A stretch of DNA of 64,000 bases from contig NZ_JARXHW010000012.1 in assembly GCF_031127805.1 (NCBI RefSeq), positions 1-64,000 on the forward strand. Reading direction: 5' to 3'. A program made the position numbers and the translations under genes. The DNA is from Thalassobacterium maritimum. GTDB lineage: Bacteria > Verrucomicrobiota > Verrucomicrobiia > Opitutales > Coraliomargaritaceae. Under the pieces are notes generated by a model. It was not told the origin of the DNA. It was given only the letters and a program-made list of their open reading frames with translations, and ran no database searches. This document shows positions 1 through 10,780 of the stretch, piece by piece. Within the stretch, counting starts at the first letter, position 1, and the number at the start of each line of letters is the position of its first letter.

Positions 1-600
1 ACTCTGTGGGCGGACCGTTTTAAGTCGGTCTTGGTCGAGGGGCATGGCAATCCGCTGCAAACGATGGCGGCTTATATTGATCTGAATCCGGTGCGTGCGG
101 GCCTAGTCGAGGATCCGAAGGATTATCGTTTCTGCGGCTACGCGGAGGCGGTGGCATCGCTTGGCTCTGTGAGCTCAGGGGGCACAGAAGACTCCAAGTC
201 GAATGTGGAAGCTCGGATGGGATGTCGAGCTGGTTTGTTGCATGTTTGGAGTGACCACTTGTCGTCGGGAGCTGGTTTGGCAGAGGCCTTGATGCAGCAT
301 CGTCAGTTGATCTTTGGTCAGCGAGCGGCGGATGCTGGCCTGTCTGAGGTGGAGCGTGCGGCTGCTTTGAAGGTGCTGAATGAAGAGGGCGGGCAATTAC
401 CGAAATCGGTGATGCTGCGCTGCCGGGTGCGTTATTTTACCGACGGTGCCATTCTGGGGTCGGCTGAGTTTGTGCGTGGCTTTACGGGTGCGTGGCAAAT
501 GGAGCGTGGGCGCAAGCATCCTCCGAAGGTGAATGCGATGCGTGGTGATTGGGGTGGCTTGACTGTGATTCAGGGGCTGCGAAGGCAGGTATTTGGATGA
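1..600 (+). CDS. REP-associated tyrosine transposase (RAYT, IS200/Y1 family), 5'-truncated by the window
   Basis: The reading frame is open from base 1, so the gene begins upstream; the TTG at position 31 is not a credible start because the residues before it (LWADRFKSV) belong to the family. The segment LWADRFKSVLVEG followed by YIDLNPVRAGLVEDPKDY and then F/W-x-GY is the conserved C-terminal part of the Y1 transposase domain in REP-associated transposases. These are domesticated single-strand HUH nucleases that act on small palindromic REP sequences and are normally single copy. The catalytic His-hydrophobe-His and Tyr cannot be checked here. The remaining ~140 residues form the variable C-terminal region. 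A candidate REP-like palindrome pair lies at 10657-10730. Confidence 0.85.
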   Translation, partial: TLWADRFKSVLVEGHGNPLQTMAAYIDLNPVRAGLVEDPKDYRFCGYAEAVASLGSVSSGGTEDSKSNVEARMGCRAGLLHVWSDHLSSGAGLAEALMQHRQLIFGQRAADAGLSEVERAAALKVLNEEGGQLPKSVMLRCRVRYFTDGAILGSAEFVRGFTGAWQMERGRKHPPKVNAMRGDWGGLTVIQGLRRQVFG

Positions 601-611
601 GGCAACCGGCT

Positions 612-1790
612 TTAAGACTCTAATTCTTCTTCTTCTTTAGCGGTCAGGGCGGGTAAATATTTTTCCCGTGCGAGGCGCCAGAAGACCAGGAAGAAGGCGG
701 TGAGGGGGATTGCGAGGATCATGCCTAGGAGTCCGCCTAGGGCAGCGCCCCAGAAGAAGACGGAGAATATTATGAGCATGGGGCCCATTCCTGTTTTATC
801 CCCCATGATGCGGGGCGTGAATACGTAGTCGGTCAATAGCTGACCTATTATAAACACTACGGCACAGGCGATGATGAGGCCGACGCCGCCATCGTCCTGT
901 AGATAGGCGATGGGCAATACGGTGACGACTCCGAGCATGGTACCGAGATAGGGTATGATATTGAGTAAACCGAGCACTATGCCGAGTATGAGGCCAAACT
1001 TAAGCCCCACGATTCCGAAGCCAATGGCTAAAACGATGCCAAGTAGGAGACCGATAATGATTTGTCCGCGGAAAAATGAAACAAGTATTTGGCTGAATTG
1101 CTTGGCCAGAAATACGAGGTCTTTTTTGCGCTCTTCCGGCAGGAAGCTAAGTTGTTTGTCGATGTCTTTCCAGATGTTGCGATCGCCATTTAGGATGAAA
1201 AAGAGGTAAACGGGGATGATTGAATAGGCGGCGATTTTGCCAAAGATACTGCCTAGAAATGCGAGCATTGAGCCTGCGGATGATTGAGCGTGCGCTAGCG
1301 CTTGCTTTAATAGATCCGTGTTGCCTTCTAAGAAATTCATCAAATAGACGTCCGGCGATTCGCCGAGTTGCTCAGTCAGCCACTCCCAGATGGAGGGGGC
1401 AAAGCCTTGGGCGGATTCTAACAGGCGAGTGAGCATACCAGGGGCTGCTTTGAGAAAGTCGCCTGCGTTGTCGAGGGCTGGTGGGACGACAAAGACGGCG
1501 ATCGCCACGAGTGTCATTAAAACGAGCGCGAAGAGTAGAATAATACCGCCGACGCGATTGAGGCGTGTCTTGGTTTCGCAGAGAGTGATGATGGGGCGCA
1601 GTAGAGTGGCGAGGATGGCTGCGATGGCGAGTGGTAAGAGGACGTCTTTGAATTGCGTGACTAACTCGCGCAGTAGCGCGAATAGAAAGTAGGCCGTGCA
1701 TGCGAGGAAAACAGTCGCCAATGCTGTGCCACCTGCTGCGACGATACGTTTTTGCGAGGGCGAGAGAAAGGGTGTATCGTTTTCGGACAT
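612..1790 (-). CDS. AI-2E family transporter / PerM-like permease
   Basis: A 392-residue polytopic membrane protein. It has a pair of N-terminal hydrophobic helices (about residues 15-60), a helix near 80-105, a soluble middle segment (about 110-190) and a cluster of four to five helices towards the C-terminus, containing FGLILGIVLGLLNIIPYLG and GLLGMILAIPLTAFF. The GLLNIIPYLG and P(R)IMGDKTGM-type motifs are typical of the AI-2E exporter/PerM family (former UPF0118). Members have been linked to autoinducer-2 export or Na+/H+ antiport, so the substrate cannot be assigned. It stands alone, convergent with the transposase fragment 11 bp away. Length is normal for the family. Confidence 0.88.
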   Translation of the reverse strand: MSENDTPFLSPSQKRIVAAGGTALATVFLACTAYFLFALLRELVTQFKDVLLPLAIAAILATLLRPIITLCETKTRLNRVGGIILLFALVLMTLVAIAVFVVPPALDNAGDFLKAAPGMLTRLLESAQGFAPSIWEWLTEQLGESPDVYLMNFLEGNTDLLKQALAHAQSSAGSMLAFLGSIFGKIAAYSIIPVYLFFILNGDRNIWKDIDKQLSFLPEERKKDLVFLAKQFSQILVSFFRGQIIIGLLLGIVLAIGFGIVGLKFGLILGIVLGLLNIIPYLGTMLGVVTVLPIAYLQDDGGVGLIIACAVVFIIGQLLTDYVFTPRIMGDKTGMGPMLIIFSVFFWGAALGGLLGMILAIPLTAFFLVFWRLAREKYLPALTAKEEEELES

Positions 1791-1928
1791 AGTTACTAGC
1801 CAAGTTGTCGGCGGTTGAAGCGCAATCTCGTATTTCGTCGGGCCTGATCGGTCTCAAATATACTTCGAGTTTAAATTTGGATTCAGAGTGTGCGTGAAAT
1901 ATTCACATTTAAACTGAGCTTTAAAGCA

Positions 1929-3851
1929 TTACTCACAGACGAGCGGTGGCATGGGTAAGCCGAGGCTAGTTGATATGACATGCACTAGACTGAGCTCTTC
2001 TTGGGCCACTTTCCCGTCGGCCAATACGACTGCGAGTGCGCCCTCGAAGATCACCTTTTTCTGAGGCAGGGGCAAGTTGACCAGTAAGTCTAATGCTGCC
2101 TCTAAGGCATCGAAGCTGATGTCCTCTTCCGGTAATAGAATGGATTGCTTCAATAGGTAGCGATCGCATTTACGTGCGCCGGCTCGGAAGGCTAGCTCGC
2201 GCGCCTCTGGTTCAACTGCGGCCGTATAGCTGATGGCTGAGAGTAATACGCAAAGTGGCATTTCCAGCTGTGTCGGCGGAAGCGGTTTTACTTGCTGCGA
2301 AGGGCTGCGGCGTGTGCGCACATAAGTTGCGACGGCGCGCAGTAAGGCGAGTTCTTCGAGTTCGATTGCGCCGTCACTATGCGCCAGTTCACGTATTAAA
2401 TCAGCTTGGGCTGCCAATGCATCGATACCTTTTGCCGCTGCCATCGGAAGCGCGAGTTCGAACAGAGCAAAGCGTTGATTCAAGCTCAATGCACGCAGGC
2501 GTGGCAACCAAGCTTTTGTTTCACGGTACACCGCGCCATCGACTCGCGATTTGATGACTTGTAATTGGGGGCCATCGTCTGCGCTGGCGCTGGCTGTGAT
2601 TTGCAAGCCCAGCAAAACTGCGGTAGCGGCCTCTGGGCTTTGGTGTAGGCGATCCAAGTCTTGAGCAATTTGAGCATGTATTTGCTCTGCACTGAGAATG
2701 GCAGCTGCGCTGACTTGCCCAATACTATTGATGAAGTCATGCGCTTGGGTGGGGGACGTTTGTGGCTTCGTTTGTTTGTGCGCGTTGCTGGAGCGTTTGC
2801 TGCGTGTGACAGTTTTGACAAAGCGGCCATCCCAATTGGGCTCAATCGCGCTGATCCGTTGTTCGAGTGGGGGGTGGGTGGCAAATAGCGGCACGCTTCT
2901 TGACTTGAGTGCATTGGCAAAGAAGAAGTGCGCAGTTTCTTGCGAGTGAGCATTGGCGATGCTGCCGTGGAGGGGCGCGCCGCCGATTTTTTTTAATGCC
3001 CCTGCGATGCCTGAGGGGTTTCGAGTAAATTGTACGGCCGCAGCGTCCGCCAGAAACTCTCGTTGGCGCGAAATCGCACTTTGAATTAATCGACCGAAAA
3101 ATACACCGATGTATCCGATTGCCATTACGGCTAAGCCAATCAGCATAATTGCGACCACGGCTCCACCGCCGTCTTTGTCGCGGCGACGGCCACCACCGCT
3201 GAATAGGCTGGCGCGTGCGGTGCTTCTGAAAAAGAATTGCCCGAGCACGGCGATGGCCAAAATGCCAAACAGCACTCCCATCAAGCGAATGTTTAGGCGC
3301 ATATCGCCATTCAAAATGTGGCTAAATTCGTGCGCGACTACGCCTTGTAGCTCATCTCGATTCAAGCTGCGCATGCAACCGCGTGTGACTGCCACAACTG
3401 CGTCGGCAGGACTGAAGCCAGCCGCAAAGGCATTGATCCCATCTTCTGGCAGTAGATAGACTTCGGGCATCGGCACTCCCGAGGCAATGGACATCTCTTC
3501 GACGATATTCATCAGTTTGCGCTCGTCGGGGTCCTGTGTGTGTTGCTGAATTTGGCTGCCGCCCATTGAACGTGCCACGTAGCCACCGCCCGAGCGTAGT
3601 TGTGCGATCTTGTAGAGCGAGCAAGTGCCCACTAAGGCGCAGACCGCCGCAAATGTGCCGAAGAACAGTTCCGGTTGCCACCATATCATGGGCGTGTCGA
3701 CTTGAGCCTTTGAATCAGAGAGTCCGCTCTCCATGACAAAGACCACCACCGCATACAACGCGATAGCGATACTCAGAACAGCCATCGCGAACAGTAGCAC
3801 CATTAGGCGCGTGCGTTTGCGGGCCAGTTCTTGGGCGTCGAAAAAATCCAT
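1929..3851 (-). CDS. M48 (HtpX-like) membrane metalloprotease with C-terminal extension
   Basis: A 640-residue inner-membrane zinc protease. Two hydrophobic helices (about residues 15-40 and 60-80) precede the catalytic domain. The HExxH zinc motif is HEFSH at residues 174-178, and the third ligand is the Glu of the downstream QREFLADAAA segment. Two more hydrophobic segments (about 185-205 and 230-255) follow. The family acts in membrane-protein quality control. The C-terminal half (about 330-640) is unusual for HtpX and holds two short acidic helical blocks, LAHSDGAIELEE and VVLADGKVAQEE, that resemble TerB-type domains. The gene sits 21 bp downstream of lemA on the same strand, a pairing common in bacteria, so the two are probably co-transcribed. 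Confidence 0.9.
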   Translation of the reverse strand: MDFFDAQELARKRTRLMVLLFAMAVLSIAIALYAVVVFVMESGLSDSKAQVDTPMIWWQPELFFGTFAAVCALVGTCSLYKIAQLRSGGGYVARSMGGSQIQQHTQDPDERKLMNIVEEMSIASGVPMPEVYLLPEDGINAFAAGFSPADAVVAVTRGCMRSLNRDELQGVVAHEFSHILNGDMRLNIRLMGVLFGILAIAVLGQFFFRSTARASLFSGGGRRRDKDGGGAVVAIMLIGLAVMAIGYIGVFFGRLIQSAISRQREFLADAAAVQFTRNPSGIAGALKKIGGAPLHGSIANAHSQETAHFFFANALKSRSVPLFATHPPLEQRISAIEPNWDGRFVKTVTRSKRSSNAHKQTKPQTSPTQAHDFINSIGQVSAAAILSAEQIHAQIAQDLDRLHQSPEAATAVLLGLQITASASADDGPQLQVIKSRVDGAVYRETKAWLPRLRALSLNQRFALFELALPMAAAKGIDALAAQADLIRELAHSDGAIELEELALLRAVATYVRTRRSPSQQVKPLPPTQLEMPLCVLLSAISYTAAVEPEARELAFRAGARKCDRYLLKQSILLPEEDISFDALEAALDLLVNLPLPQKKVIFEGALAVVLADGKVAQEELSLVHVISTSLGLPMPPLVCE

Positions 3852-3872
3852 AGTGAGAGCTTTGCAGTTCGC

Positions 3873-4472
3873 TTAGAAGCTGACTTTTACGGCTTCACGC
3901 TCCTGTGCTTCTGTGATCTCGAATAGCTGTGCTTCGCGGAATCCGAGTGTGCTAGAGAAGAGGACTGCCGGAAAGACTTCGCGCTTTGTATTATAGGTCA
4001 TGACCGCGTCGTTGTAGGCTTGGCGGGCAAATGCGATCTTGTTTTCCGTGGAGGTCAGTTCTTCGGTGAGCTGCATCATATTTTGATTGGCCTTCAAGTC
4101 GGGATAAGATTCCGACAATGCAAAGAATTTTGACATCGCGCCTGTCAGTGCAGTCTCTGCGCCCATGAGATTCTTGATGGCGTCTGGGTTGCCTGGATCG
4201 CTCGCAGCAGCCTGTCCAGCAGAAGCGGCTCCGTTACGTGCAGCAATGACTGCTTCCAGCGTTTCGCGTTCGTGCGATAGATAGCCCTTGGCCGTTTCGA
4301 CTAGATTGGGAATTAAATCATAACGGCGCTTCAGTTGAACATCAATTTGAGCAAAGGCGTTTTTAAAACGATTGCGCAAAGTGACGAGGCCATTGTAAAC
4401 GCCCATCACCCAGAGCGCGATCACTACACAGAAGGCCACAAATATAGCTAATAGTATCCATCCAATCATCAT
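3873..4472 (-). CDS. lemA: LemA family membrane-anchored protein
   Basis: A 199-residue protein with one N-terminal membrane helix (IGWILLAIFVAFCVVIALWVMGVYN), followed by the diagnostic LemA segment with F-x2-IDVQLKRRYDLIPNLVETAKGY and then a long helical bundle. The start at 4472 is preferred over an upstream ATG at 4517 because AAGGA lies 5 bases upstream of it and the membrane helix begins there. LemA proteins are peripheral or membrane-associated coiled-helix proteins of uncertain biochemical role. Being followed 21 bp later by an M48 protease gene is a recurring arrangement and suggests work at the membrane with the protease. Confidence 0.92.
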   Translation of the reverse strand: MMIGWILLAIFVAFCVVIALWVMGVYNGLVTLRNRFKNAFAQIDVQLKRRYDLIPNLVETAKGYLSHERETLEAVIAARNGAASAGQAAASDPGNPDAIKNLMGAETALTGAMSKFFALSESYPDLKANQNMMQLTEELTSTENKIAFARQAYNDAVMTYNTKREVFPAVLFSSTLGFREAQLFEITEAQEREAVKVSF

Positions 4473-4643
4473 AATATTCCTTTTTGTTGAGTCATGTGAG
4501 CTGCAGTCTTGGTGCACGCTTGCTCTTTATTTAGAATTTTAATCATTAATAAGAATTGCTGCGAATACAATTACTGAAAAAAGAAAATCAAACCCTGGTT
4601 ATGTGACCTGAGTGTCTTCATTGGGAGTCGCAGCTTCAGCTAT

Positions 4644-4681
4644 GCAAAAAAAAGGACCCCACTCGTTGGAGTGGGGTCCTT
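4644..4681 (-). terminator. Rho-independent terminator of fusA
   Basis: A perfect 13-bp inverted repeat (4652-4664 with 4669-4681, arms AAGGACCCCACTC / GAGTGGGGTCCTT) with a 4-base loop. Read on the minus strand it is followed at once by a run of T. It begins 50 bp after the fusA stop codon. Confidence 0.93.
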
Positions 4682-4730
4682 GTAAAATATTGATCTCTAT
4701 CGGCTGATAGAGCAACAGTGCTCGAAAGCT

Positions 4731-6845
<2,115 letters not shown>

Positions 6846-7087
6846 GATCGTATCGTATGTGTGTTAAGAGTCTGTTTGTGTGTGGTTTAGAAGGGCATCG
6901 GCGGGCTCGATCCGAGCCTTGAATTTCCAAAAAAGAGGCGGAGATTAGGCCTAGTTGGCCAGACTGCAAGGCAAGAAAACAGCTGTTTTTCGAAGTCGAG
7001 CTTCTTTTATGATTATTTAAGCGTAATTACCCGCGATCTTTTTAAGTAGGGGAGTTGCGGAACGCGGCATGAGTTCGCTGCGAAAAC

Positions 7088-7462
7088 TCATATCAAGGAG
7101 CCGAGCCAGCGGCTGATGCGCCAATTGGTGATCCATTCCAGAGCTAGTATTTGGTAGATGCCGACGATAGACCAGTAGACGATTAGAAAGCTTCGTTTGC
7201 TAGTCTTATGACGGAAGACTTGTTGTGCGAGGTAGGCGGCAGGCCAGCCGCCGAGTAGTTCGAAAATATGGAGACTTTTTTCTGGGACGCGCCAAAGCTG
7301 CTTTTGAGCTCTGCGTTTGTCTTGCCAATAAGCGACAAAAGTTATCAGGGATATGAGTGATCCGTAGCCTAGGATGAATTGCCAGTTGATTTGACCGCAC
7401 AGTTGGTAGAGCGCCACCAGGGGCAGTATACCGCACATGAGTATGGGGATGTGGCGATTCAT
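7088..7462 (-). CDS. DUF1294 family small membrane protein
   Basis: A 124-residue hydrophobic protein. An N-terminal helix (about residues 5-40) leads into the core AYWQDKRRAQKQLWRVPEKSLH, then FELLGGWPAAYLAQQVFRHKT and a final helix. This is the DUF1294 signature, in which a short DK-x-A-x5-RVPE loop sits between membrane helices; the family sometimes occurs fused to a cold-shock domain, which is absent here. Function unknown. It ends a run of short minus-strand genes; the next gene upstream ends only 14 bp away, so co-transcription with the TPR protein and PP2C phosphatase is likely. Confidence 0.85.
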   Translation of the reverse strand: MNRHIPILMCGILPLVALYQLCGQINWQFILGYGSLISLITFVAYWQDKRRAQKQLWRVPEKSLHIFELLGGWPAAYLAQQVFRHKTSKRSFLIVYWSIVGIYQILALEWITNWRISRWLGSLI

Positions 7463-7476
7463 ACTCTTTTTTTTAC

Positions 7477-7791
7477 TTATGCGTCGGCCAGGTCCGCGAG
7501 AATGTTACGTAGTTCGGCAGCCGGCTCGTCGTGGTGTTGCACTATTGCGAGTTGTAATGAATCTTCCAAGATTGGCTTCGCTGCGCTTGTTTGTCCGTTT
7601 TGTAGCATGGCCTTGCCCAATAGTATGCGCGGGAGCATCCAGTCATCGCGCGAGTCGGCGCACTTCTGTAGGTGTGGGATGGCGGCTGCGGTGTCGCCTT
7701 CGTCGTAGAGTGCTTGTCCTAGGCTGAAGCGGAAGAGCATGTTGTCGGGCTTGGCGGCCACTTTGGGCAGGAAAATTTCGGATTTTTTCAT
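7477..7791 (-). CDS. Small tetratricopeptide-repeat protein
   Basis: A 104-residue soluble protein made of about two and a half TPR-like helical hairpins. The segment FRFSLGQALYDEGDTAAAIPHLQKC matches a TPR unit (L-G-x-A-L-Y-x5-A-I-P-L), and the next unit is RILLGKAMLQNGQTSAAKPILEDSL. There is no signal peptide. It lies 11 bp downstream of the PP2C phosphatase gene and probably belongs to the same transcript. TPR units mediate protein-protein contacts; the partner is not apparent. Confidence 0.8.
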   Translation of the reverse strand: MKKSEIFLPKVAAKPDNMLFRFSLGQALYDEGDTAAAIPHLQKCADSRDDWMLPRILLGKAMLQNGQTSAAKPILEDSLQLAIVQHHDEPAAELRNILADLADA

Positions 7792-7802
7792 CGGAGTGAT
7801 CT

Positions 7803-8519
7803 TTATGAAATGTGAACGACAATGACCGTGATATTGTCGGGACCCTCGTTGTCGTTGGCCATTTGGATCAGTTGTTGGCAGGTTTCTTTGGGGCTTTGTT
7901 TACGAGTGAGTTCTTCTTTGATAGCCTCGTCGGAGAGCACCTTATTCAGCCCATCGGTGCAGAGTAGTAGTCGGTCGCCAGTTTCAACAGTGATCTGTGT
8001 GCTATCGACATTCAGGATTTCGCCTTGGCCCACACAGCGGGTGAGTGTGTGGGGATATTCGGGGGGCATGATGGCGCGTGCCGACTCGCCTTGGCGTTCG
8101 ATTAGTTCCTGCTCCATCGTGTGATCAGTGGTGAGCTTTTCCAAGGCTTCGCCGCGTAATAAATAGGCGGCGGAGTCCCCCACGTGGCCAATTAACAACT
8201 GATCGCCTACGATTTGACCGATGGTTAGGGTGCTGCCCGCTCCGGTGAATGGGTGCGCCTCAAAGCCTTCTTTGGCAACGATTTGATTGATGCCGACGAT
8301 TAGGTCGGTTAGGTCGACACGTTCTTCTTTCGAATCCACGCTGCGCATGGTCTGTTCTAGTAACTGCACAATGCGTTGGCTGGTTTCGGCACCCCCGGGG
8401 AGACCGCCCAAGCCATCAGCGACTGCATAGAATTGATGCGTGTCGTTTAAGAAGAGCGAATCTTCATTTGCGTGGCGAACTTTGCCTTGGTCGGATGTTC
8501 CGTAGGAGGTAACTTGCAT
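7803..8519 (-). CDS. PP2C-type protein serine/threonine phosphatase
   Basis: A 238-residue metal-dependent phosphatase. It has the motifs of the Stp/PrpC group: G-x2-R-x2-NED near the N-terminus, VADGLGGLPGG (first metal Asp), GSTL, HVGDSAAYLLRGE, CTDGLNKVLSDE and C-terminal GPDNITVIVV. The length is close to the 240-250 usual for stand-alone bacterial PP2C enzymes that reverse Hanks-type kinase phosphorylation. No kinase gene is present in the window. It heads a compact three-gene group with the TPR and DUF1294 genes. Confidence 0.93.
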   Translation of the reverse strand: MQVTSYGTSDQGKVRHANEDSLFLNDTHQFYAVADGLGGLPGGAETSQRIVQLLEQTMRSVDSKEERVDLTDLIVGINQIVAKEGFEAHPFTGAGSTLTIGQIVGDQLLIGHVGDSAAYLLRGEALEKLTTDHTMEQELIERQGESARAIMPPEYPHTLTRCVGQGEILNVDSTQITVETGDRLLLCTDGLNKVLSDEAIKEELTRKQSPKETCQQLIQMANDNEGPDNITVIVVHIS

Positions 8520-8547
8520 TAAGAGTGATTGTACGAATTTAAGAAAA

Positions 8548-10635
8548 TTATGCGAATACAGAATTTCGATTTTCGCGATTGAATCGTTGGTAGTTCTGCA
8601 CCGGGAGTGCTTCTAAGAAACGTGCGCCATAAGGCTTTGTCAAAATGCGGGAGTCAAGTATGACGATATTTCCGCGGTCTTCGCGGCGGCGGATGAGACG
8701 ACCGATGCCCTGGCGGAATTTAACCAATGCGTCAGGCACTGTCATTTCTGCAAATGGATTGCCGCCACGAGCGCGAATATACTCGCTGCGGGCTTCGCTG
8801 ACTGGGTGGCTAGGGTTTTCGAAGGGCAGGCGCGCAATGATCACTTGCGACAGTGCAGGGCCGGGGATGTCGACACCGGTCCAGAAACTGTCAGTGCCGA
8901 ATAGCACGCCGTTGCCTTTGGCGGCGAATTGTTTGGTGATCTCCGAGCGCGCCATTTGATGCCCTTGTGTGAATAAGGGGCGCTGGATCTTTTTGAAAAA
9001 GGCTTCAGTGCGCTCACGAACTTGGCGCAAGTCGAAGTGACTGGTAAACAGCACGAGGGTGCCACCTTCAACGTGACGGGCGCACCAGCAAATCATATTC
9101 GCCAAATAATCCAGGTCGAGGCGTCCTTGCCCCGGTTCCGGTTGTGGGGCATCGCTGGCGATATAGATGTGGCAGTTCTCTTTATAATTGAAGGGTGAAT
9201 CAACGATTTCTGCTTCAGCGATTTGGCCGCCGACGGTCTCTTGGAAGGCGTCCATATGGTTGCCATCGGATAGGGTGGCACTGGCCAGGATGGCTGCTGT
9301 GCCGCGTTGAAAGACGTGTTTACGCAGGTAGGGGGCGACATCAAGTGGCGCACTGCGTAGGGTGATGATTTGGCCCTTTTTACCGCCACGTTCGAGCCAT
9401 TGTACGTGGTCCTCCTCTGCGAAGGTGATGAAGCCGTTGATGGCATCGCGGTAGCCGAGTATACGACGGCGGTGATCGCGAAGTTCGTCTTGCACACGCT
9501 CGTCATCACTTTTTTGGACCAGAGCTCCGAGGCGCTCGGCTACTTCTTTGAGCGGGCCAGTGAGGATGTTGTCGCAGAAGTCCGGCTTATGAATGCGTTG
9601 GATTGGCTTTTTGACTAGGAAAGTGTCCCCTAGGTAGCCGAAAAATTCGTGTGCGGCGTCGATTGCATTGGTGACCGCATCTTGGTCCCAGGCTTGACCA
9701 TGACGCCGGAGGCTTCCCCGGTTGGTGCGTTGGTTGTAAATACGTTTGAGCGCGCGGTCCACCGCGAAGGAGCTTACGTGGGTGCCGAAGTGATCGGTGG
9801 CGATGGCAGGAATGCGGTGCGCTTCGTCCAGCACCACAAAGTCATCGGCTAGCAGAATGCCACGCACATCACCTTCAGGCTGCATGCCTGCGTTGATCAA
9901 GGAGAAGAGCAGGCTGTGGTTGACGATCACACAATTGGCGGAGAGTAGCTGCTTGCGGGCGCGCTGATAGAAGCAGGTGGCAGGGTCGCAATTCTTACGC
10001 GAGCAGGTCGAGCTGTCAGCGTTGACCGCATCCCATACGTCGGGCAGTGGGGCGGGGGAGAGCTCTTGGATGACTCCGTTCTTAGTGGTGGCTGACCAGC
10101 TGGCGATACGCACTAAGTCGGCGCGCTCGTCGCTTTTAAACATTTCCGTTTGCTTGCTGGATTGTGCGTCCTTGAGCGCGTTGCCCAGACGAGTGCTACA
10201 GCAATAGTTACCTTTGCCCACCATTAGAGCGGTCTTAAAGGCTCCGTAACGCCGCAGTTCGGGCACTTTGGTAAACAGATTGCGACAGATCTTAAGATCT
10301 TTTTCACGGATTTGCTCCTGCAGACTAATGGTGTGGCTGGAGATGATGAAGGGGCGCTCACTATTGATCGAGTGAATGATTCCAGGCACCAAATATGCGA
10401 GACTTTTGCCGACACCTGTGCCGGCTTCGAACAGGAGTGGCTGGTCGGATTCGAGGGAGCTGGCGACCGAGAGAGCCATGGCGGCTTGCTCCGGGCGATG
10501 GTCCAGTTGCATTTCATTTTGTAGATAGCCGCCCTGTTTGAAAATACTGTCAATGAGCGCGACCAAGTAGCCTTTCGGTCTTTCCACATTAGGCGTATCG
10601 CTGCCCCCGCCTGAATTTTCGATGAATCCGATCAT
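8548..10635 (-). CDS. DinG/XPD-family ATP-dependent DNA helicase
   Basis: A 695-residue superfamily 2 helicase. Walker A is GTGVGKS (residues 72-78) and the DEAH box is at 270-273. Cysteines at 145/146, 211, 216 and 221 fall between them in the position of the XPD/DinG 4Fe-4S cluster. Motif VI is near QGIGRLIRRREDRG. Such enzymes unwind DNA 5'-3' and act on R-loops, forks or damage. The N-terminus has no exonuclease domain. The start has no strong ribosome site. The gene lies 28 bp upstream of the phosphatase gene on the same strand, so transcription may continue into it. Confidence 0.92.
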   Translation of the reverse strand: MIGFIENSGGGSDTPNVERPKGYLVALIDSIFKQGGYLQNEMQLDHRPEQAAMALSVASSLESDQPLLFEAGTGVGKSLAYLVPGIIHSINSERPFIISSHTISLQEQIREKDLKICRNLFTKVPELRRYGAFKTALMVGKGNYCCSTRLGNALKDAQSSKQTEMFKSDERADLVRIASWSATTKNGVIQELSPAPLPDVWDAVNADSSTCSRKNCDPATCFYQRARKQLLSANCVIVNHSLLFSLINAGMQPEGDVRGILLADDFVVLDEAHRIPAIATDHFGTHVSSFAVDRALKRIYNQRTNRGSLRRHGQAWDQDAVTNAIDAAHEFFGYLGDTFLVKKPIQRIHKPDFCDNILTGPLKEVAERLGALVQKSDDERVQDELRDHRRRILGYRDAINGFITFAEEDHVQWLERGGKKGQIITLRSAPLDVAPYLRKHVFQRGTAAILASATLSDGNHMDAFQETVGGQIAEAEIVDSPFNYKENCHIYIASDAPQPEPGQGRLDLDYLANMICWCARHVEGGTLVLFTSHFDLRQVRERTEAFFKKIQRPLFTQGHQMARSEITKQFAAKGNGVLFGTDSFWTGVDIPGPALSQVIIARLPFENPSHPVSEARSEYIRARGGNPFAEMTVPDALVKFRQGIGRLIRRREDRGNIVILDSRILTKPYGARFLEALPVQNYQRFNRENRNSVFA

Positions 10636-10656
10636 GTTGCGAAGTCGTTTTGAAAA

Positions 10657-10730
10657 GTTGGCGTCCCGCCTTTAGGCGGTTGCGTCGTGAAAGTCGTGCA
10701 TGCGCTGCCGCCTAAAGGCGGGACTCCAAC
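10657..10730. repeat. REP-like palindrome pair (inverted, BIME-like)
   Basis: Two inverted copies of a ~26-base element face each other: 10657-10682 begins GTTGGCGTCCCGCC and 10705-10730 ends GGCGGGACTCCAAC. Each copy has its own short hairpin, CCGCC-TTTA-GGCGG. Aligned, the copies differ at about three bases. The size, internal hairpin and head-to-head pairing in an intergenic gap are those of REP/BIME elements, the substrates of RAYT transposases such as the one at the start of the window. They could also act as a transcript-end hairpin between 10781 and 10635. Confidence 0.75.
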
Positions 10731-10780
10731 CACTACTGATTCTTGCGAAACTATGAGAATTTGTAGTTTCATTGTTTCAT

